Shown here: in pieces, positions 7,862 through 15,994 of the stretch
Position numbering within the stretch: position 1 is the stretch's first letter
Layout of the letters: every line of letters begins with the position of its first letter
Source: JBJELF01 sp051879015
GTDB lineage: Bacteria > Bacillota > Clostridia > Lachnospirales > Lachnospiraceae
Direction of reading: 5' to 3'
Length of the DNA stretch: 64,000 nt
Assembly: GCA_051879015.1 (NCBI GenBank)
Contig: JBJELF010000001.1
Span: forward strand, 39,322-103,321
Notes under the pieces: generated by a model
Told to the model about the DNA's origin: nothing
What the model saw: the letters and a program-made list of their open reading frames with translations, nothing else
Database searches by the model: none
Translations under genes and position numbers: made by a program

Positions 7862-8608
7862 ATGTCCATAGAATGTAAAGAAAGCAATAAATTAGAAGAA
7901 AAGCGGGAAAAGCCAGATTTGCAGCAACTAGATTTTCTGGCAGAACGGGAAGAATTATGTTGTCTGCGTCTAACACAAATTCAGCAGGAATATACTCTGG
8001 CAGAGCCATTTCTCAGTTTTTTTCAACAGACAGCTGGCCTGCTTTGCGGCAGCTGCTCATCAGGAAAAATCATTTCATATGAGAATGAGATGATTGCCAC
8101 TGAGTATCTAGGAAATTTGTATGGAAAACAGCTGTCACTGTTGTATGGAAAACTGTTAGAGGAAGTTCAAAATCATTTTGGGTTAAATCGAGAAAAAAAA
8201 GTAATTTTTTCAGAACTGTTGATTGAGATTTACAATCTGTTTGAAGATGAGTTTGTGTCAGAATCATCGGTCTATGAGGTTATGTATTGGTTTTTCAGCG
8301 ATTACAGTGAACTGTTGGTGCAGGAAGATGTACAGTGGCTTTTGCAGGGAATTGAGCCTCCTCTGGAAAATCGAATTTGGAGACTTTATGCAGATCGAAA
8401 GTATAAGGAGCGTTATTTACAGGCACTTACACAATATTTATATTCTGCACAGTTTTTAGAGCATTGTCATGACAGAAAAAAGTTTTTTTTTGTGACAAAA
8501 TTTCCTGCAATTTGTGAGGAGACCACTGAGAAGAAAATGGCTTTAATGCTCAAAATGAAAGAAGAACGCAATCAAATTCTAGTACAATTTAATGAAAATA
8601 ATTTTTAA
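7862..8608 (+). CDS. Unknown soluble protein, 248 aa
   Basis: Not recognised. The protein is largely alpha-helical and acidic, starts with a charged segment (SIECKESNKLEEKREKPD), and has no signal peptide or membrane segment. It contains Cys pairs at EELCCLRL and GLLCGSCSSGK, but no clear metal-site spacing. The ATG follows GGAAGAGAT. It directly follows a small membrane protein gene and ends just before a promoter for the purine genes. A regulatory or structural role with the membrane neighbours is possible but unproven. Confidence 0.65.
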   Translation: MSIECKESNKLEEKREKPDLQQLDFLAEREELCCLRLTQIQQEYTLAEPFLSFFQQTAGLLCGSCSSGKIISYENEMIATEYLGNLYGKQLSLLYGKLLEEVQNHFGLNREKKVIFSELLIEIYNLFEDEFVSESSVYEVMYWFFSDYSELLVQEDVQWLLQGIEPPLENRIWRLYADRKYKERYLQALTQYLYSAQFLEHCHDRKKFFFVTKFPAICEETTEKKMALMLKMKEERNQILVQFNENNF

Positions 8609-8620
8609 AACTGTCAACTA

Positions 8621-8648
8621 TTGACGGCTTTTGGTTTTGTAGTAGAAT
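8621..8648 (+). promoter_or_regulatory. Predicted promoter of the pur operon
   Basis: TTGACG (8621-8626), 16-bp spacer, TAGAAT (8643-8648). The -35 overlaps the 3' arm of a small hairpin (CTGTCAA/TTGACGG followed by CTTTTGGTTTT) that could terminate the preceding gene. No purine riboswitch consensus is seen in the ~75-nt leader. Confidence 0.55.
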
Positions 8649-8727
8649 AAAGAAGTGACGGAGCGAAGTAACTGACGATTGAGAAAACGGTACTCTTTGC
8701 TTTGCAAACCACGTGGAGGAAAAATAC

Positions 8728-9864
8728 ATGAAAACAATAGGAATCATTGGCGGCGGACAGCTGGGAAAAATGATGATTTTGGATGGAAAGCGGTTGGATA
8801 CGCAGTTTGTTATCTTGGACCCAACGCTGAATTGTCCAGCTCATAGTATTGCGGACAAGCATATTGTAGCTGGGTTTAATGATATTGAGGCTATCAAGCG
8901 TTTGGCATCAAAGGTCGATGTGGTGACGTATGAGTTTGAACATATTAGCTTGTTGGCTCTGCAGGAGTTGGAAGAGATGGGGTATAAGGTATATCCTTCT
9001 TCTGAGACATTGGGTCATATTCAGAATAAGCTGATTCAGAAACAATGGTTGAGAGATCATGGACTTCCTGTGCCAGATTTTATGGAAGTAAAAAATCCGG
9101 ATGATATCTATAAGGCAGGTGAGATTTTTGGATATCCGATGATTTTGAAAACCTGTACCGGCGGATATGATGGCAAGGGAAATGCAGTGATTAACAGCAA
9201 GCAAGATGTGATGAATGCTTATGCAGCACTGGGATATGGTACTATTTCGCTGATGGCAGAGCGCTTTATTCCTTTTACTAAGGAAGTATCGGTATTGGCT
9301 TGTCGAAGCTTAGATGGCAGTTTGGCAGTATTTCCAGTGGCAGAAAATGTACACAAAAATAGTATTCTGGATGAGACAACAGTCCCAGCTATGATTGATG
9401 ATTCTACCACGAGGGAAGCGATGAAAGTGGCGGAGCAATGTTTGTCAGTGTTCAATGCTTATGGTATGTTGTGTGTAGAGTTGTTTGTGACCAGGGAAGG
9501 GCATGTGTTGGTTAACGAGTTGGCTCCGAGACCGCATAATTCAGGTCATTATACAATAGAGGGTTGTTGGACTTCTCAGTATGAGCAGCATGTGAGGGCT
9601 ATTTTGGGGATGCCAATGGGCGATGCAGGTCTGATTCGTCCAACGGCAATGAAAAATATTATTGGTACTCAGATGGGAAGAGCCTGTGTTAAGGGACTGG
9701 AAGAAGCGTACTCCTTCCCAAATGCGAAGGTTCATATTTATGGAAAAGAGAATGTGTCTGTCGGCAGAAAGATGGGACATATCACAGCCTGTGCAGAAAC
9801 CATTGAGGAAGCGCTGAGACAGGTGAGAGGCGCCCATGAGGCAATTAAGATAGAGGGCGAATAA
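8728..9864 (+). CDS. purK: N5-carboxyaminoimidazole ribonucleotide synthetase
   Basis: ATP-grasp enzyme that carboxylates AIR with bicarbonate to N5-CAIR in purine synthesis. The 378-aa product opens with the nucleotide-fold motif IGIIGGGQLGKMM, has the ATP-grasp loop KTCTGGYDGKGN near residue 150 and the metal/ATP-binding ELFVTREGHVLVNELAPRPHNSGHYT segment near residue 255. Start choice: ATG 8728, 8 nt after GGAGG; the GTG at 8713 overlaps that site. It works with PurE, encoded 25 bp downstream. It is the first gene of purK-E-M-N-D. Confidence 0.96.
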   Translation: MKTIGIIGGGQLGKMMILDGKRLDTQFVILDPTLNCPAHSIADKHIVAGFNDIEAIKRLASKVDVVTYEFEHISLLALQELEEMGYKVYPSSETLGHIQNKLIQKQWLRDHGLPVPDFMEVKNPDDIYKAGEIFGYPMILKTCTGGYDGKGNAVINSKQDVMNAYAALGYGTISLMAERFIPFTKEVSVLACRSLDGSLAVFPVAENVHKNSILDETTVPAMIDDSTTREAMKVAEQCLSVFNAYGMLCVELFVTREGHVLVNELAPRPHNSGHYTIEGCWTSQYEQHVRAILGMPMGDAGLIRPTAMKNIIGTQMGRACVKGLEEAYSFPNAKVHIYGKENVSVGRKMGHITACAETIEEALRQVRGAHEAIKIEGE

Positions 9865-9889
9865 AATAAGTAAATGGAGGTAAATCCTA

Positions 9890-10405
9890 ATGAAGCCAGT
9901 TGTAGGTATTATTATGGGAAGTGATTCCGATTTGCCAGTTATGGCAAAGGCAGCTGAGATGTTGGATCAATTGGAAGTTCCTTATGAGTTGACAGTTGTA
10001 TCTGCTCACCGTACTCCAGATAAGATGTATGAGTATGCGAAGACAGCAAAGGAGCGTGGTCTGAAAGTGATTATTGCAGGTGCAGGTGGTGCTGCTCATC
10101 TGCCAGGTATGACTGCAGCCATGACTGTGTTGCCAGTTATTGGTGTGCCTGTGCAGACAAAGACATTGAGCGGTGTGGATTCTCTGTATTCCATCTGTCA
10201 GATGCCTCCGGGAATTCCGGTAGCAACGGTAGCAATCAATGGTGCATTGAATGCAGGTCTGTTGGCAGCAAAGATTTTGGCGACCAATGATGAGGCACTG
10301 AGTCAGCGTTTGGTGGATTATGCCAATTCTCTGGAGACAATGGTTGCTGAGAAGGCAGAGAAATTGGAGACAATCAAATATCAGGCATATTTAAATCAGA
10401 TGTAA
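9890..10405 (+). CDS. purE: N5-CAIR mutase (class I PurE)
   Basis: Converts N5-CAIR to CAIR. The 171-aa sequence has the class I signatures IIMGSDSDLPVM at the N-terminus, VSAHRTPD near residue 42, and AGAGGAAHLPGM near residue 64, all lining the active site. The pairing with purK upstream supports the bacterial N5-CAIR route over direct AIR carboxylation. Ribosome site GGAGG precedes the ATG. Confidence 0.97.
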   Translation: MKPVVGIIMGSDSDLPVMAKAAEMLDQLEVPYELTVVSAHRTPDKMYEYAKTAKERGLKVIIAGAGGAAHLPGMTAAMTVLPVIGVPVQTKTLSGVDSLYSICQMPPGIPVATVAINGALNAGLLAAKILATNDEALSQRLVDYANSLETMVAEKAEKLETIKYQAYLNQM

Positions 10406-10466
10406 CAAGGCACAAACAAATATTGAGCATATAAAAAATAGGATGTAACCGTAGGAGGATAGAAAA

Positions 10467-11492
10467 ATGGATTACAAGAATGCAGGCGTTGACATTGAGG
10501 CAGGATACAAGTCCGTAGAGTTGATGAAGGAACATGTAAAGAAAACTATGCGCCCAGAAGTATTAACTGGTTTGGGTGGCTTCTCTGGGGCATTTTCTAT
10601 GGAGAAATTCAAGCAAATGGAAGAGCCTACTTTGGTTTCTGGTACAGATGGCGTTGGTACTAAATTGAAATTAGCATTTTTAATGGATAAGCATGATACA
10701 ATTGGTATCGATTGTGTTGCGATGTGTGTCAATGATATTGCATGTGCAGGTGGTGAGCCATTATTTTTCTTGGATTATATCGCATGTGGAAAGAACTATC
10801 CAGAGAAAATTGCTTCTATTGTAAAGGGTGTGGCAGATGGATGTATTCAATCCGATGCAGCTTTGATTGGAGGAGAGACTGCTGAGATGCCAGGCTTTTA
10901 TCCAGAGGATGAGTATGATTTAGCTGGTTTTGCTGTTGGTGTGGTAGATAAGAAGGACTTGATTACTGGTGAAAATTTGAAAGATGGAGATACTTTGATT
11001 GGTATTGCTTCCTCCGGTGTTCATTCCAATGGTTTTTCTTTGGTTCGTAAGGTATTTGAGATGACAAAAGAAAGTTTGGATACCTATTATGATGAGCTGG
11101 GAACTACATTAGGAGATGCTCTTTTGAAGCCAACTAAGATTTATGTAAAGGCACTTCGTTCTATCAAGGAGGCAGGTGTGGTTGTGAAAGCTTGCAGCCA
11201 TATTACTGGCGGTGGTTTCTATGAAAATATTCCTCGTATGCTTCCAGACGGTATTCAAGCACAGGTAAAGAAGGATAGTTATCCAATTCCTCCAATTTTT
11301 GGTTTGTTGGCCAAGACTGGCAATATTGAAGAGCATATGATGTACAACACTTATAATATGGGACTGGGCATGGTGATTGGTGTAGCACCAGAAGATGCAG
11401 ATGCGGCAATTGCAGCGATTGAGGCGGCAGGTGAGAAGGCCTATGTGGTTGGAAAAGCAGTAGCAGGAGAAAAGGGAGTAGTTGTATGTTGA
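10467..11492 (+). CDS. purM: Phosphoribosylformylglycinamidine cyclo-ligase (AIR synthetase)
   Basis: ATP-dependent ring closure of FGAM to AIR. The 341-aa product matches PurM length and motifs: LVSGTDGVGTKLKLA (about 50-64), DCVAMCVNDI(A) and GGETAEMPGFY (about residue 137), ASSGVHSNGFSLVR (about 180), and GGGFYENIPRML. AGGAGG lies before the ATG. It overlaps the start of purN by 7 bases, so translation is coupled. Confidence 0.97.
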   Translation: MDYKNAGVDIEAGYKSVELMKEHVKKTMRPEVLTGLGGFSGAFSMEKFKQMEEPTLVSGTDGVGTKLKLAFLMDKHDTIGIDCVAMCVNDIACAGGEPLFFLDYIACGKNYPEKIASIVKGVADGCIQSDAALIGGETAEMPGFYPEDEYDLAGFAVGVVDKKDLITGENLKDGDTLIGIASSGVHSNGFSLVRKVFEMTKESLDTYYDELGTTLGDALLKPTKIYVKALRSIKEAGVVVKACSHITGGGFYENIPRMLPDGIQAQVKKDSYPIPPIFGLLAKTGNIEEHMMYNTYNMGLGMVIGVAPEDADAAIAAIEAAGEKAYVVGKAVAGEKGVVVC

Positions 11493-12112
11493 GAGTAGGA
11501 GTGTTGGTTAGCGGTGGCGGTACCAACTTGCAGGCAATTATTGATGCGGTGGACAATGGCAGCATTACCAATACTGAGTTAGTGTTTGTCATCAGCAATA
11601 ATGCAGGAGCCTACGCTTTAGAGCGGGCAAGAAATCATCAGATTTCGGCTCAGTGTGTTTCTCCAAAAGAATATGAGAGCAGAGCAGCATTCAACGAGGC
11701 TTTGGTAAATATCATTGATTCTTACAAAGTAGATTTGATTGTTCTTGCGGGTTATCTAGTGATTATTCCACCAGAATTGATTCAAAAATATCCAAATCGT
11801 ATCATCAATATTCATCCAAGTTTGATTCCCTCTTTCTGCGGTACAGGTTACTATGGTCTGAAGGTGCATGAGGGTGTTTTAAGTCGTGGCGTGAAAGTTA
11901 CAGGAGCGACAGTGCATTTTGTGGATGAGGGAACGGATACAGGACCAATCATTTTACAGAAGGCTGTGGAGGTTAAAAATGGCGATACAGCGCAGACTTT
12001 GCAGCGACGAGTTATGGAAGAGGCAGAATGGAAGATTTTGCCGAGAGCAATTGATCTGATTGCCAACGGCAAAGTAAAACTGGAAAATGGAAAAGTAGTT
12101 GTCATGGAATAA
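11486..12112 (+). CDS. purN: Phosphoribosylglycinamide formyltransferase
   Basis: Uses 10-formyl-THF to formylate GAR. The 208-aa protein shows VLVSGGGTNLQAIID at the N-terminus, the catalytic Asn-His-Asp framework in NIHPSLIPSFCGTGYYG (about residue 107) and VTGATVHFVDEGTDTGPII (about 137). Its formyl-THF link ties it to the glycine cleavage system encoded 6 kb downstream. The start lies within the end of purM. Confidence 0.97.
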   Translation: MLRVGVLVSGGGTNLQAIIDAVDNGSITNTELVFVISNNAGAYALERARNHQISAQCVSPKEYESRAAFNEALVNIIDSYKVDLIVLAGYLVIIPPELIQKYPNRIINIHPSLIPSFCGTGYYGLKVHEGVLSRGVKVTGATVHFVDEGTDTGPIILQKAVEVKNGDTAQTLQRRVMEEAEWKILPRAIDLIANGKVKLENGKVVVME

Positions 12113-12133
12113 AGAATAGGAATGGTAAAAAAT

Positions 12134-13405
12134 ATGAAAGTTTTAATCGTAGGAAGCGGCGGACGTGAGCACGCTATTGCTTGGAAGGTTGCCCAGAGTC
12201 CAAAGGTCGAGAAAATTTACTGTGCGCCAGGAAATGCAGGTATCACAGAGTTTGCTGAGTGCGTTCCAATCGGAGCTATGGAGTTTGATAAGCTAGTTGA
12301 GTTTGCCAAAGAGCATCAAATTGATTTGACAGTTATTGGTATGGATGACCCATTGGTGGGAGGTGTTGTAGATGCCTTCGAGGCAGCTGGACTTCGTGTA
12401 TTTGGACCAAGAAAGAATGCAGCCATTTTGGAGGGTTCTAAGGCATTTTCTAAGGATTTGATGAAAAAATATCAGATTCCAACGGCTGCTTATGAGACCT
12501 TTACTTCTGCGGAGGCTGCCTTGGCATATTTAGAGACGGCTCCAATGCCGACTGTTTTGAAGGCAGATGGTTTGGCTCTCGGAAAGGGTGTGTTGATTTG
12601 CAATACCCTTGAAGAGGCAAAGGCAGGTGTCAAAACATTGATGATGGATAAGCAGTTTGGAAGTGCTGGAGATAAGATTGTCATTGAGGAGTTCATGACC
12701 GGACGAGAAGTTTCTGTACTGTCTTTTGTGGATGGAAATACTATCAAAATTATGACTTCAGCTCAAGACCACAAGAGAGCAAAGGACGGAGACCAGGGCT
12801 TAAATACAGGTGGTATGGGAACCTTCTCTCCATCTCCATTTTATACAGAAGAAGTGGATGCGTTCTGTAAGAAATATATTTTCCAGCCAACAGTGGATGC
12901 AATGAAGGCAGAAGGACGCACCTTCAAAGGCATAATTTTCTTTGGATTAATGCTGACACCAAATGGTCCACGTGTATTGGAGTACAATGCCCGTTTTGGA
13001 GACCCAGAGACACAGGTTGTTCTGCCAAGAATGAAAAACGATATTGTAGATGTGTTTGAGGCTTGTATTGACGGCACTCTAGACCAGATTGATTTACAGT
13101 TTGAAGATAACGCTGCAGTTTGTGTAGTATTGGCTTCCGATGGATATCCAGAAAAGTATCAGAAAGGACTTCCAATTAGTGGTTTGGAAAACTTCAAGGA
13201 TAAGGATGGATATTATGTATTTCATGCAGGCACTAAGCTGGTGGATGGCAAGTTTGTTACCAACGGAGGACGTGTGCTGGGCGTGACAGCAAAAGGTGCT
13301 GACTTAAAGCAGGCGAGAGCCAATGCTTATGCAGCTACTGAGTGGATTAGCTTTGCAAATAAGTATAAGAGAAATGACATCGGCAAGGCTATCGATGAGG
13401 CATAA
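12134..13405 (+). CDS. purD: Phosphoribosylamine-glycine ligase (GAR synthetase)
   Basis: ATP-grasp ligase joining phosphoribosylamine and glycine. The 423-aa product begins MKVLIVGSGGREHAIAWK and shows KADGLALGKGV, DHKRAKDGDQGLNTGGMGT, and the metal-binding EYNARFGDPETQ. Start choice: the Met at 12134 matches the usual PurD N-terminus; ATG 12122 would add four residues but sits one base after AGGA. It is the last gene of the pur cluster and is followed by a strong terminator. purF, purL, purQ, purC and purH are not in the window. Confidence 0.96.
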   Translation: MKVLIVGSGGREHAIAWKVAQSPKVEKIYCAPGNAGITEFAECVPIGAMEFDKLVEFAKEHQIDLTVIGMDDPLVGGVVDAFEAAGLRVFGPRKNAAILEGSKAFSKDLMKKYQIPTAAYETFTSAEAALAYLETAPMPTVLKADGLALGKGVLICNTLEEAKAGVKTLMMDKQFGSAGDKIVIEEFMTGREVSVLSFVDGNTIKIMTSAQDHKRAKDGDQGLNTGGMGTFSPSPFYTEEVDAFCKKYIFQPTVDAMKAEGRTFKGIIFFGLMLTPNGPRVLEYNARFGDPETQVVLPRMKNDIVDVFEACIDGTLDQIDLQFEDNAAVCVVLASDGYPEKYQKGLPISGLENFKDKDGYYVFHAGTKLVDGKFVTNGGRVLGVTAKGADLKQARANAYAATEWISFANKYKRNDIGKAIDEA

Positions 13406-13423
13406 AAAATTTTCGGATAAAAA

Positions 13424-13458
13424 ACGAGTAGGAGGAATATTCTCCTGCTCGTTTTTTT
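13424..13458 (+). terminator. Terminator after purD
   Basis: ACGAGTAGGAG pairs with CTCCTGCTCGT around a 7-nt loop, followed by a run of seven T. Confidence 0.92.
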
Positions 13459-13482
13459 ATGATGTTAGTTTTTTAGAAACTC

Positions 13483-13511
13483 TTGACAAAAACTATAATT
13501 TTGAATATGAT
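13483..13511 (+). promoter_or_regulatory. Sigma-A promoter of the cysE-cysS leader
   Basis: Consensus TTGACA (13483-13488), 17-bp spacer, TATGAT (13506-13511). Confidence 0.85.
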
Positions 13512-13529
13512 ATAAATGAAATGCGAAGA

Positions 13530-13767
13530 ACAGAAAGAGTAGCGTAGAAACAAGCGACAGAGAGAAATTGTCATCGGCTGAAAGCAATTTTCGTGGAATG
13601 CTATGTGAAGTGCATCTGGGAGCAGAATGGGCGAAAGCATGATAATTCAAACTGCGTTAGCAAGTAGTCCATTTCGCTGGCAAGCGTTACCATGCATGAG
13701 AGAAGGTAGTGTATACCTTAATTAGAGTGGAACCACGTGGAAACGTCTCTTAGGAGGCGCTTTTTTT
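13530..13767 (+). promoter_or_regulatory. T-box leader, cysteine-specific (tRNA-Cys sensing)
   Basis: Uncharged tRNA-Cys would stabilise an antiterminator here and switch on cysE-cysS. In Stem I the specifier loop has AGTA on the 5' side (in GAGTAGCG). The helix GCGTAG/CTATGT closes above it, and GAAG then TGC (Cys codon, 13611-13613) followed by A lies on the 3' side. The conserved T-box is AGAGTGGAACCACG (13724-13737), a variant of the AGGGTGGNACCGCG consensus. The terminator is CGTCTC-TTAG-GAGGCG followed by seven T (13745-13767). Confidence 0.92.
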
Positions 13768-13827
13768 ATGCATAAAGCGTGTAGGAGAATAATTGTTTGG
13801 CAATAGAGGTCTGATAGGAGGTATAAA

Positions 13828-14490
13828 ATGCAGTTAGTTGATTTTTTTAAGGAAGAAGTGCAGGTCATTCGAGAACGTGACCCTGCCATCAAAAAGGATA
13901 TAGAAGTATTGTTGTATCCATGTTTTTGGGCGATTTTTTGGTATCGAATTGCTCATAAGTTGTACTGTAAAAGGCGATTTTTTCTTGCTCGCTGGATTTC
14001 TCAAAGAGCAGCCCGCAAAACAGGAATTGAAATTCATCCAGGGGCCAAGATTGGCAAGGGATTTTTTATTGACCATGGTCATGGTGTAATTATTGGAGAA
14101 ACCAGTGAAGTTGGAGACAATGTTACACTTTATCAAGGAGTGACTTTGGGTGGTACAGGAAAAGAGACGGGTAAACGTCATCCTACCATTGGAAATAATG
14201 TAATGATTAGTGCAGGAGCTAAAATTTTGGGTTCCTTTACTATTGGAGACAATTCAAAAATTGGTGCAGGTGCAGTCGTTTTGAAACCAGTGCCTCCTAA
14301 TTCGACGGTGGTAGGTGTGCCGGGACGTATCGTTAAGCGCGACAATGTGCGAGTTCCTCAGTCTGATTTAGATCAAGTGCATATGCCAGATCCAGTGTTG
14401 AATGATATTGAACAGCTCAAACAAGAAAATAGAGAGCTTAGAGAGACTTTAAAAGTAGTTTTGCAAAAGTTAGATGAAGTAAAAAAATAA
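13828..14490 (+). CDS. cysE: Serine O-acetyltransferase
   Basis: Acetylates serine with acetyl-CoA, the first step of cysteine synthesis. The 220-aa product carries an N-terminal helical part and a left-handed beta-helix of hexapeptide repeats: IDHGHGVIIGETSEVGDNVTLYQGVTLGG and GAKILGSFTIGDNSKIGAGAVVLK segments are diagnostic, with the catalytic His in DHGHGV. The C-terminus is a charged coiled tail. AGGAGG precedes the ATG. It is controlled by the cysteine T-box and lies 23 bp before cysS, so synthesis of cysteine and its loading onto tRNA respond to the same signal. Confidence 0.95.
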   Translation: MQLVDFFKEEVQVIRERDPAIKKDIEVLLYPCFWAIFWYRIAHKLYCKRRFFLARWISQRAARKTGIEIHPGAKIGKGFFIDHGHGVIIGETSEVGDNVTLYQGVTLGGTGKETGKRHPTIGNNVMISAGAKILGSFTIGDNSKIGAGAVVLKPVPPNSTVVGVPGRIVKRDNVRVPQSDLDQVHMPDPVLNDIEQLKQENRELRETLKVVLQKLDEVKK

Positions 14491-14513
14491 ACGAATAATG
14501 AGAGGAAAAAAAC

Positions 14514-15920
14514 ATGAAAGTATTTAACACATTATCAAGAAAAAAAGAAGAATTTGTCCCATTAGAAGAGGGTAAGGTCCGTATGTATGTATGCGGACCA
14601 ACTGTCTATAATTTAATTCATATCGGCAATGCACGCCCTATGATTGTCTTTGACACAGTGCGTCGCTATATGGAGTATAAAGGTTATGATGTCAAATATG
14701 TTTCCAATTTTACAGATGTGGATGATAAAATTATCAAGAAAGCAAACGAGGAGGGTGTCAGTTCTGAAGTGATATCTCAGCGCTATATCGAGGAGTGCAA
14801 GAAAGATATGGCAGGTATGAATGTGCGTCCGGCCACAGTGCATCCTCTGGCTACACAGGAAATTGATGGAATGATTGAGATGATTTCCACTTTGATTGAA
14901 AAGGGCTATGCGTATGAGAAAAATGGCACGGTCTATTTCCGCACCAGAAATTTTGAGGATTACTGCAAATTATCTCACAAAAATTTGGATGATATGCAGT
15001 CTGGTTTTCGTGAATTGAAGGTCAGTGGTGAGGAAGAGAAGGAAGACTCATTAGATTTCGTACTTTGGAAGCCAAAGAAGGAAGGCGAGCCTTATTGGGA
15101 ATCTCCATGGAGTGAGGGGCGTCCTGGCTGGCATATTGAGTGCTCTGTCATGTCAAAAAAATATTTGGGTGATCAGATTGATATTCATGCTGGCGGTGAG
15201 GATTTGATATTCCCTCATCATGAGAATGAGATTGCTCAGAGTGAAGCTGCCAATGGAAAAGAATTTTCCAAATATTGGATGCACAATGGTTTTTTGAATA
15301 TTGACGGTGTCAAGATGTCAAAGTCTCTCGGAAATTTCTTTACTGTGCGCGATATTGCAGCAAAATATGACTTACAGGTACTGCGTTTCTTCATGTTGAG
15401 CGCTCACTACAGAAGTCCATTAAATTTCAGTGCAGAGTTAATGGAAGCTGCTAAGAATGGTTTAGAGCGTATTGTGACTGCCTATGAAAAATTAGAGCGA
15501 TTGTTCGCAAATGCTCAAAAAGATGTTATGACAGCAGAGGAGCAGGCTGTTGTGGATGAGGCAAAGACTTTGGTTGCCAAGTATGAAGCTGCTATGGAAG
15601 ATGATTTTAATACAGCAGATGCTATTTCCGCTTTGTTTGAGTTAGTTAAGCTGAGCAATTCCAAGACCAATGAGCAAAGCAGCAAAGCTTTGGTAGAATA
15701 TTTCAAGAAGACTCTCTTTACTTTGGCGGATATTCTGGGAATTATTGTTGAAAAAGAGAAGGAAAGTCTGGACAGTGAAATAGAAGCTTTGATTGAGGAG
15801 AGAAAGCAGGCGAAGAAGGCAAAGAATTTTGCGAGAGCCGATGAAATCCGCAGTCAGCTCTTAGAGATGGGAATTGAATTGAAGGATACCAGACAAGGCA
15901 CTGTTTGGAAGAGAATTTAA
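14514..15920 (+). CDS. cysS: Cysteinyl-tRNA synthetase
   Basis: Class I aminoacyl-tRNA synthetase charging tRNA-Cys. The 468-aa product has the zinc cysteine and HIGN box in MYVCGPTVYNLIHIGNARP (about residues 24-42), the zinc ligands in WHIECSVMS and GGEDLIFPHHENEIAQSE (about 205-245), and the KMSKS loop in GVKMSKSLGNF (about 265). It is the expected T-box target together with cysE. Confidence 0.97.
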   Translation: MKVFNTLSRKKEEFVPLEEGKVRMYVCGPTVYNLIHIGNARPMIVFDTVRRYMEYKGYDVKYVSNFTDVDDKIIKKANEEGVSSEVISQRYIEECKKDMAGMNVRPATVHPLATQEIDGMIEMISTLIEKGYAYEKNGTVYFRTRNFEDYCKLSHKNLDDMQSGFRELKVSGEEEKEDSLDFVLWKPKKEGEPYWESPWSEGRPGWHIECSVMSKKYLGDQIDIHAGGEDLIFPHHENEIAQSEAANGKEFSKYWMHNGFLNIDGVKMSKSLGNFFTVRDIAAKYDLQVLRFFMLSAHYRSPLNFSAELMEAAKNGLERIVTAYEKLERLFANAQKDVMTAEEQAVVDEAKTLVAKYEAAMEDDFNTADAISALFELVKLSNSKTNEQSSKALVEYFKKTLFTLADILGIIVEKEKESLDSEIEALIEERKQAKKAKNFARADEIRSQLLEMGIELKDTRQGTVWKRI

Positions 15921-15994
15921 AGCTCCTGAGCGGCAGTTTATTAAAACATGGTTGTGGGAGAAGTTAAATCCATCGAAAGGATAGGTAAATAGAT

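Noticed and set aside
8649..8727. Purine riboswitch in the purK leader
   Set aside because: The conserved loop and junction sequences of the guanine/adenine aptamer are absent.
13530..13767. TGC at 13599-13601 as the T-box specifier
   Set aside because: It lies on the helix side and is followed by T; TGC 13611-13613 follows the closing helix and is followed by a purine as expected.
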